From Thiomicrorhabdus cannonii (lineage in GTDB: Bacteria > Pseudomonadota > Gammaproteobacteria > Thiomicrospirales > Thiomicrospiraceae), in NCBI RefSeq assembly GCF_013391695.1, contig NZ_JACBGH010000007.1, positions 1 to 64,000 on the forward strand: a stretch of 64,000 bases of DNA. The letters run 5' to 3'. The translations under genes were made by a program, and so were the position numbers. A model generated the notes under the pieces. The model was not told where the DNA came from. It did no database searches and saw nothing but the letters and a program-made list of their open reading frames with translations. Positions 59,333-64,000 of this stretch are shown here, one piece after another (positions within the stretch are counted from its first letter, which is position 1; each line of letters opens with the position of its first letter).

Positions 59333-59581
59333 ATGCAAGCAGACATTCATCCAGCATATAACGAAGTCGTTTTCCAGGACATCTCTACTGGTGAAACATT
59401 CGTGACTCGTTCTACGATTGAAAAAACTTCTGGTGAGACGATCACTCTAGACGGTAAAGATTACCCGCTAGTTCGTGTTGAAGTTTCTAGCGCCTCTCAC
59501 CCTTTCTACACTGGTAAGCAAACACTGGTGGATACTGAAGGTCGTGTTGAGAAGTTCAAACAGAAATACGGTCGTCGATAA
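59333..59581 (+). CDS. rpmE2: 50S ribosomal protein L31 type B (zinc-free)
   Basis: An 82-aa L31 paralogue. It has no cysteine at all, so it lacks the zinc ribbon of the C+ form, and has the type B insertion ([20 protein letters not shown]). Type B L31 replaces the zinc form when zinc is scarce in many bacteria, often under Zur; here it could be the only copy. The gene uses many T-ending codons, as expected for a highly expressed gene, unlike its GC-rich neighbours. Confidence 0.93.
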   Translation: MQADIHPAYNEVVFQDISTGETFVTRSTIEKTSGETITLDGKDYPLVRVEVSSASHPFYTGKQTLVDTEGRVEKFKQKYGRR

Positions 59582-59604
59582 GCAAAATTTTTTGCTTCTC
59601 CAGC

Positions 59605-59648
59605 AAAGCGCTGTTTTCCCGGCAACCGCCTGGAACCAGCGCTTTTTT
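59605..59648 (+). terminator. Intrinsic terminator after rpmE2
   Basis: AAAGCGCTG (59605-59613) pairs with CAGCGCTTT (59637-59645), followed by T residues. Confidence 0.8.
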
Positions 59649-59678
59649 TATGCCTGCAAATTGCCATTCGGCCAAACT

Positions 59679-59707
59679 TTGTATTTAGGCCCTGGAATTG
59701 CTAGGAT
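59679..59707 (+). promoter_or_regulatory. Promoter with extended -10 for the nuclease gene
   Basis: TTGTAT (59679-59684), a 17-bp spacer and TGCTAGGAT (59699-59707). The same ATTGCTAG-ATGGTG context occurs before the H-NOX gene at 31515. Confidence 0.5.
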
Positions 59708-59762
59708 GGTGTAAACCTCATGCAATCCTTTGCTTAACCGATAAAAACAGTACAATTTTGCC

Positions 59763-60581
59763 ATGACCATCCATACTTTTTGCCGCCTGGCCGCTTTCAG
59801 CCTCCTGTTTGCCGCGTCCAACCTGTGGGCCGACGACTGCGCGCCGACCAAGGAACTCACCTGGGTCAAGGCGACCTATGCCACCAGCGGCGACAGCCTG
59901 GTGATTCAGGGCCAGCGCGCGCGTCTCATCGGCATCAAGGCGCCGCAAATCCCGCGTACCTACAAATTCAACACACCAGGCCAACCGCTGGCTAAAGAGG
60001 CGCAAACCTTCCTCAACAAACTGCTGGCCAACAACCAGCTGGAGGTCGGGGTCGAATATGACCAGGAAAGCGTCGATAACCGCGGCCGCCAGATGGTGCA
60101 TCTGTTTCTGCGCGACGGCACCAATATCAATGCCGAAATCCTCAAAAGCGGTTTCGCTTTAGCGCAGCCGGAAGCCGTTAACAGCCTGCATCAACAGTGC
60201 TATTTTGCCGCCGAAAAGGTGGCGCGCGACAACCGCTACCAGCTTTGGGACCTCGCCCAGAAAAACCCCGAACTGCATTTCCCGATTGCCAACAGTTCCG
60301 AGCTGCGCAAGGATGATGACGGCTGGCGCATTATTCGCGGCAAGGTCGAAAAAGTCGAAGCCTCCTCCACCTATTACATCGTGAATCTGGACACCACCGG
60401 CATCCGCATTCCCAAAGAGCGCTGGAGTGCGTTCGACTTCAACGCGCTTCAAAAGCTAACAGGCCGGGTCATCGAAACGCGCGGCCTGGCGTACTTCTAC
60501 AAAGGCAATATGTTTATGGTCATCGACACCCCCAACGCGATCGACCTGCTCAATCCCTTGCACACCCCTGCAACCCCCTAA
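59763..60581 (+). CDS. Secreted thermonuclease-like (SNase) protein
   Basis: A 272-aa precursor with a signal peptide cut near LWA-D24. The SNase-like domain (about 30-165) contains GDSLVIQGQRARLIGIKAP, DNRGRQMVHLFL and ILKSGFALAQPE, matching the Ca-binding and Arg/Glu active-site layout in part. A C-terminal domain (about 180-262) resembles an OB fold. Catalytic integrity is uncertain, because APQ replaces the usual APE after the first motif. A repeat copy at 60458-60469 encodes LTGRV within the OB-like part. Confidence 0.82.
   Translation: MTIHTFCRLAAFSLLFAASNLWADDCAPTKELTWVKATYATSGDSLVIQGQRARLIGIKAPQIPRTYKFNTPGQPLAKEAQTFLNKLLANNQLEVGVEYDQESVDNRGRQMVHLFLRDGTNINAEILKSGFALAQPEAVNSLHQQCYFAAEKVARDNRYQLWDLAQKNPELHFPIANSSELRKDDDGWRIIRGKVEKVEASSTYYIVNLDTTGIRIPKERWSAFDFNALQKLTGRVIETRGLAYFYKGNMFMVIDTPNAIDLLNPLHTPATP
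60458..60469 (-). repeat. Dispersed repeat, copy 17 (exact core), inside the nuclease CDS
   Basis: Exact core, minus orientation, without the GAGTTTTT extension. It encodes part of LTGRV in frame. Confidence 0.6.
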
Positions 60582-60733
60582 GCGCATCCAATCGTAGCGG
60601 CGCGGCTTTTTTAGTTTCCGCAGGCGCGCATTTCCGTTAGAATAGTGCGATTATTTTTGCAATTATTTTGGTTATATCAAAGGCTTGGCGTCCCATGACG
60701 CGCCGGCACTCATAATAGATAAAGGGATTCTCA

Positions 60734-61798
60734 ATGGCAGCACTGCAAAACGACCGTTTTTTACGCGCTCTTCTGAAAGAGGAAGTGGACCGCACCCCGG
60801 TATGGATGATGCGTCAAGCAGGGCGTTATCTGCCAGAATACCGCGCTACCCGTGCCAAAGCGGGCAATTTTATGGACCTGTGCCGCAATGCCGAATTGGC
60901 TTGCGAAGTGACTTTGCAGCCGTTGGAGCGTTTCCCGCTGGATGCAGCTATCCTGTTTTCCGACATTCTGACCATTCCCGATGCGATGGGCTTGGGCTTG
61001 CGTTTTGAAACCGGCGAAGGCCCGGTGTTCGACAAGCCGGTGCGCACCCTGGCCGACGCCAAAAAATTGTATGTACCGGATATGGGTTCCGACCTAGGTT
61101 ACGTCATGAATGCCGTCAGCACCATCCGTAAAGCGTTGAACGGCCGCGTGCCGCTCATCGGCTTCTCCGGCAGCCCCTGGACCTTGGCGACCTATATGGT
61201 TGAGGGCGGCTCCAGCAAAACCTACTCGAAAATCAAGGCGATGATGTACGACGAGCCGATGACATTGCACCATATTCTGGATGTACTGGCCGATTCTGTC
61301 ATCGCTTATCTGAATGCGCAGATCGAAGCCGGCGCGCAGGCCGTGCAGGTATTTGATACCTGGGGCGGCGTGTTGACGCCACGCGACTATCAAGAGTTCT
61401 CTTTGCGTTATATGCAAAAAATCGTGGACGGCTTGAAGCGCGAAAACGAGGGCCGTAAAGTGCCGGTCATTCTGTTCACCAAAGGCGGCGGCCAGTGGTT
61501 GGAAGCCATGGCGGATACTGGCTGTGATGCACTGGGATTGGACTGGACCACCGACATCGACAACGCCCGTGCGCGCGTCGGCGACAAAGTTGCGCTGCAG
61601 GGCAATATGGATCCGAGCATCCTTTACGCCAAGCCGGAGCGTATCCGCGACGAAGTGGCGCACATTTTGGCGCAGTACGGCAAAGGCACTGGCCACGTCT
61701 TCAACCTGGGGCACGGCATTCATCCGGAAGTCAATCCGGAGCACGCTGCGGCCTTTATCAACGCCGTGGTGGAATTGAGCCCGCAATATCACGTGTAA
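60734..61798 (+). CDS. hemE: Uroporphyrinogen decarboxylase
   Basis: Decarboxylates uroporphyrinogen III to coproporphyrinogen III in haem synthesis. The 354-aa protein carries [16 protein letters not shown] near residue 20, including the conserved Arg. It also has the catalytic-site [15 protein letters not shown] near 74 and [17 protein letters not shown] near 142. Length matches E. coli HemE. It ends in a bidirectional terminator. Confidence 0.97.
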   Translation: MAALQNDRFLRALLKEEVDRTPVWMMRQAGRYLPEYRATRAKAGNFMDLCRNAELACEVTLQPLERFPLDAAILFSDILTIPDAMGLGLRFETGEGPVFDKPVRTLADAKKLYVPDMGSDLGYVMNAVSTIRKALNGRVPLIGFSGSPWTLATYMVEGGSSKTYSKIKAMMYDEPMTLHHILDVLADSVIAYLNAQIEAGAQAVQVFDTWGGVLTPRDYQEFSLRYMQKIVDGLKRENEGRKVPVILFTKGGGQWLEAMADTGCDALGLDWTTDIDNARARVGDKVALQGNMDPSILYAKPERIRDEVAHILAQYGKGTGHVFNLGHGIHPEVNPEHAAAFINAVVELSPQYHV

Positions 61799-61814
61799 TC
61801 GCGCCTTGCAGCCC

Positions 61815-61845
61815 TAAAAAAGCCCCGAACTCCGGGGCTTTTTTA
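61815..61845. terminator. Bidirectional terminator between hemE and the EAL-HDOD gene
   Basis: AAAAAAGCCCCG and CGGGGCTTTTTT form a stem with A and T tracts on both sides, shared by the two convergent genes. Confidence 0.9.
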
Positions 61846-61860
61846 GCTTGAAACCAGATG

Positions 61861-63066
61861 TTAGAACAGCTTGGCCTCTTCAGCAAAGCGCATCGCCTGC
61901 AAATAGAGGGTCGACAACTCCTTGCCGCTCACCCCGTTTGGAAGCGCGAAATCGGTCGCCCCTTTCTCAAGGCCGCAGACCGCGTCGAGAACCACACCGA
62001 GCTTACCGCGCCGCTCAAGCAACGCCAGCTTAACCTCCTGACACAAATTCATCTTGTCGAGCAGCGATTTCATCTCGACATCCATCACCGCATCCAGACT
62101 CGAAAACAAACCGACGGTAAAATAGGTATCCACCGACGTTTCACGCAATCTCGCCCCCACCAGCTCGCAGAACTTGGCGCGGATCAACGCCGTTTTAAAC
62201 AGTTCAAGCGGCTTGTCATCCACTCCCGAAATCACCAGCATACTGGTCCAGCTCTTCAGGCGCTGCAAACCGAACTGCAGCACGGCATCGTGAATCGAGC
62301 TGATTTCGCGCTGCATGCGCAGGTTGGAAGAGACAAAACGCAGCAATTTCTGACTCATGGTCAGATCCCGGCTAATCAGTTCGGAGAGTCTGCGCAGGTC
62401 GATATCGGGGTCATAGACCCGTGACAGCAGTTCCAGAATCGCCAGCTTGTTGGCCGGCAGACGTTTGCCTTGCACAATGTTAGGTTTGGCGAAAAAGTAG
62501 CCTTGAAAATAATCGAATCCGAGTTTCTTGCAGTATTCAAACTGCTCTTTGGTTTCCACCTTCTCGGCCAACAATTTGATGCCCTTGGCGCGCAGTTTGG
62601 CAGTATGCTCAATCAACGGCTTGGGGCCGACCTCAAGAATGTCGACCTTGATGATATCGGCGTAATCCTCCAGCACCTCGAGCGCCGGATTAAACACGTA
62701 ATCATCCAGTGCAATCACAAAGCCTTTCTGCTTCAAATGCTGCAGCGAGGCAATCAGATGCGGCGTGACTTCAACGCTCTCCAGCACCTCGATGACGATA
62801 TGCCTGCGCGGAAAAAACGCTTCATACTCAGGATTCAACAAGCCTTCGGTAAAGTTGATAAACGCACGACGGTCGCCCACCACCTCCGGCAAGCCGATAT
62901 CGCCAAACGCACTGAGCATGACCTGCGCCGAGGCGCTGTCACCGCCGACAACCAGCGCCCGGTTATCCTCGCTGTTGCCGCGGAACAGCAGCTCATAGGC
63001 GAACAGGTTCATCTCCCTGTCCAGTATGGGCTGGCGACCGACAAAAACATCAACCAACTTATTCAT
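61861..63066 (-). CDS. EAL-HDOD signalling protein (YuxH family)
   Basis: A 401-aa cytoplasmic protein with an N-terminal EAL-like domain (about 1-200) and a C-terminal HDOD domain (about 200-390). The EAL signature reads AYELLFRG, but several catalytic residues differ: IALDDYVF for DDFGTG and AEKVET for AEGVET. It is probably not a phosphodiesterase, as for CdgJ and relatives, which act in motility control by other means. The start is the first ATG; an upstream TTG is less likely. Confidence 0.85.
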   Translation of the reverse strand: MNKLVDVFVGRQPILDREMNLFAYELLFRGNSEDNRALVVGGDSASAQVMLSAFGDIGLPEVVGDRRAFINFTEGLLNPEYEAFFPRRHIVIEVLESVEVTPHLIASLQHLKQKGFVIALDDYVFNPALEVLEDYADIIKVDILEVGPKPLIEHTAKLRAKGIKLLAEKVETKEQFEYCKKLGFDYFQGYFFAKPNIVQGKRLPANKLAILELLSRVYDPDIDLRRLSELISRDLTMSQKLLRFVSSNLRMQREISSIHDAVLQFGLQRLKSWTSMLVISGVDDKPLELFKTALIRAKFCELVGARLRETSVDTYFTVGLFSSLDAVMDVEMKSLLDKMNLCQEVKLALLERRGKLGVVLDAVCGLEKGATDFALPNGVSGKELSTLYLQAMRFAEEAKLF

Positions 63067-63108
63067 GTCCCGGCTTTTTATCTGACGCAACTGAAAGACT
63101 TAACGCAC

Positions 63109-63378
63109 TTAAATGGCCTTAAACTCTTCCGGCATATCAATATCTTCGTCGTTGAAGAGGAACTTCTGCATCTCTTCCTGCAAAAAGGTACGCGCCTTGG
63201 GATCCAGACTCGACAGACGATACTCGTTAATCAGGATGGTCTGCTGCGCCAGCCACTGTTTCCAGGCTTCCTTGGAGACGCTTTCAAACACCTTTTTGCC
63301 CAGCTCCCCCGGAAACGGCGGAAAATCCAAGCCTTCCAACTCTTCGCCCATCTTTACGCACTTAACCATTCTGGCCAT
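63109..63378 (-). CDS. yggX: Probable Fe(2+)-trafficking protein YggX
   Basis: An 89-aa protein starting [16 protein letters not shown] and ending in the [12 protein letters not shown] region, the complete YggX family layout with its single conserved Cys near residue 7. YggX protects iron-sulfur clusters from oxidation. GGAG lies 7 bp before the start. It overlaps the mutY 3' end by 17 bp, matching the E. coli mutY-yggX order. Confidence 0.94.
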   Translation of the reverse strand: MARMVKCVKMGEELEGLDFPPFPGELGKKVFESVSKEAWKQWLAQQTILINEYRLSSLDPKARTFLQEEMQKFLFNDEDIDMPEEFKAI

Positions 63379-64000
63379 CTTCTTTCTCCAATTGTTCCAC
63401 GAGTTTTTTGACCGGCGCCGGCAGCCCCAGTTGTGCTGCCTTGTCCAAATCATGCCACTGCCCTTGCCATTCTGCCGGCGCTTCCTGCACCCTATCCAGC
63501 CGGTGCGGCTCGATTTGCAGATGATAATGGCTGAAGGTGTGACGAAATTCCTCCCATTTTACCAAACTCGCCGGACTATCCTCGGTTGTTTGCATTGAAG
63601 GATTTAAGGCAGCGATTAAATCTTCTCGGGATTCGAACTGCGGCAAACTCCACAGGCCGCCCCAGATGCCCGGCGAAGGCCGACGCGTCAGCCAGAGCTG
63701 ACGCTGCTGATTCAGCATCATCAAAAAACTGGCTCGACGTACCGGCAAGGTTTTCTTGGGCTTGGAAAACGGGAACTCGGCCACGCGCCCCTGTGCCAGC
63801 GCCGCACAACCGTGCGCCACCGGACAAGCATCGCACCTGGGCTTACTGCGCGTACACAGCGTCGCCCCCAAATCCATAATCGCCTGCGTATAATCGTCAA
63901 AGCGCGCCAACGGTGTCAGCATTTGCGCCTGCGACCATAACTGCGCCTCCACCGTTTTCTCGCCCGGCCAGCCTTCCACCGCAAAATAGCGGCTTAAAAC
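63362..64000 (-). CDS. mutY: A/G-specific adenine glycosylase MutY (5' end outside the window)
   Basis: Removes adenine mispaired with 8-oxoguanine. Only the C-terminal 212 codons lie in the window; the reading frame continues past 64000 as [14 protein letters not shown], typical of the middle of MutY. The 4Fe-4S ligands have C-x6-C-x2-C-x5-C spacing ([17 protein letters not shown]). The NUDIX-like C-terminal domain follows, with [13 protein letters not shown]. The gene overlaps yggX by 17 bp. Confidence 0.94.
   Translation of the reverse strand, partial: VLSRYFAVEGWPGEKTVEAQLWSQAQMLTPLARFDDYTQAIMDLGATLCTRSKPRCDACPVAHGCAALAQGRVAEFPFSKPKKTLPVRRASFLMMLNQQRQLWLTRRPSPGIWGGLWSLPQFESREDLIAALNPSMQTTEDSPASLVKWEEFRHTFSHYHLQIEPHRLDRVQEAPAEWQGQWHDLDKAAQLGLPAPVKKLVEQLEKEDGQNG

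Overview
The window looks like a chromosomal segment of a sulfur-oxidising gammaproteobacterium, probably of the Thiomicrospira / Hydrogenovibrio / Thiomicrorhabdus group. The evidence is soxYZ, a flavocytochrome c sulfide dehydrogenase pair, the gammaproteobacterial order gpmI / yibN-grxC-secB-gpsA, trxA-rho linkage, and many c-di-GMP and chemotaxis genes. The genus is inferred from gene content, not from a marker gene. No rRNA, tRNA or CRISPR array was seen.

Layout. 0-9.4 kb: tyrS, pyrD (class 1B), trmL, the gpsA-secB-grxC-rhodanese operon, gpmI, cardiolipin synthase and an EEP-family protein. 9.5-16 kb: gltBD and an RDD membrane protein. 16-21.3 kb: soxYZ, selD-selU, and a Pit phosphate transporter with its DUF47 partner. 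21.4-35.6 kb: SDR, nitroreductase, a GGDEF-EAL protein, ChaN-like lipoprotein, soluble PAS chemoreceptor, SppA-like protease, two diguanylate cyclases, an orphan TRAP binding protein, an H-NOX / hybrid kinase pair and CbpA. 35.7-41.1 kb: a ZnuD-like TonB receptor with a His-rich small protein, pgm and a patatin. 41.1-42.0 kb: a gene-poor interval with a 271-bp MITE-like element. 42-48.3 kb: FCSD, an unusual TlpA fusion, an OlsF-like lipid synthase, MarC and DedA proteins. 48.5-64 kb: a large chemoreceptor, a diguanylate cyclase, rhodanese, FetAB, UvrD, trxA-rho, Zn-free L31, a secreted nuclease, hemE, an EAL-HDOD protein, yggX and partial mutY.

Functional themes. Sulfide and thiosulfate oxidation is represented by FccAB, SoxYZ, rhodaneses and a periplasmic thiol oxidoreductase. 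c-di-GMP and chemotactic signalling is dense: three GGDEF proteins with intact GGEEF, two EAL-type proteins, two chemoreceptors and an H-NOX pair. A metal theme (TonB receptor with His-rich partner, FetAB, YggX, ChaN, cysteine-free L31) is also visible.

The most unusual signal is a dispersed 12-bp word, ACCCGGCCTGTT, often extended by GAGTTTTT. It occurs exactly 13 times, with at least four near-copies, although chance predicts about 0.01 copy. Most copies lie just downstream of stop codons and read in the direction of the upstream gene. Two inverted pairs build terminators, and copies also sit inside two reading frames. It resembles a DNA uptake sequence of the Neisseria or Pasteurellaceae kind and was not recognised from any described set. 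A MITE-like element, and a second copy of its end that supplies the stop codon of the OlsF-like gene, are the other mobile-DNA signals.
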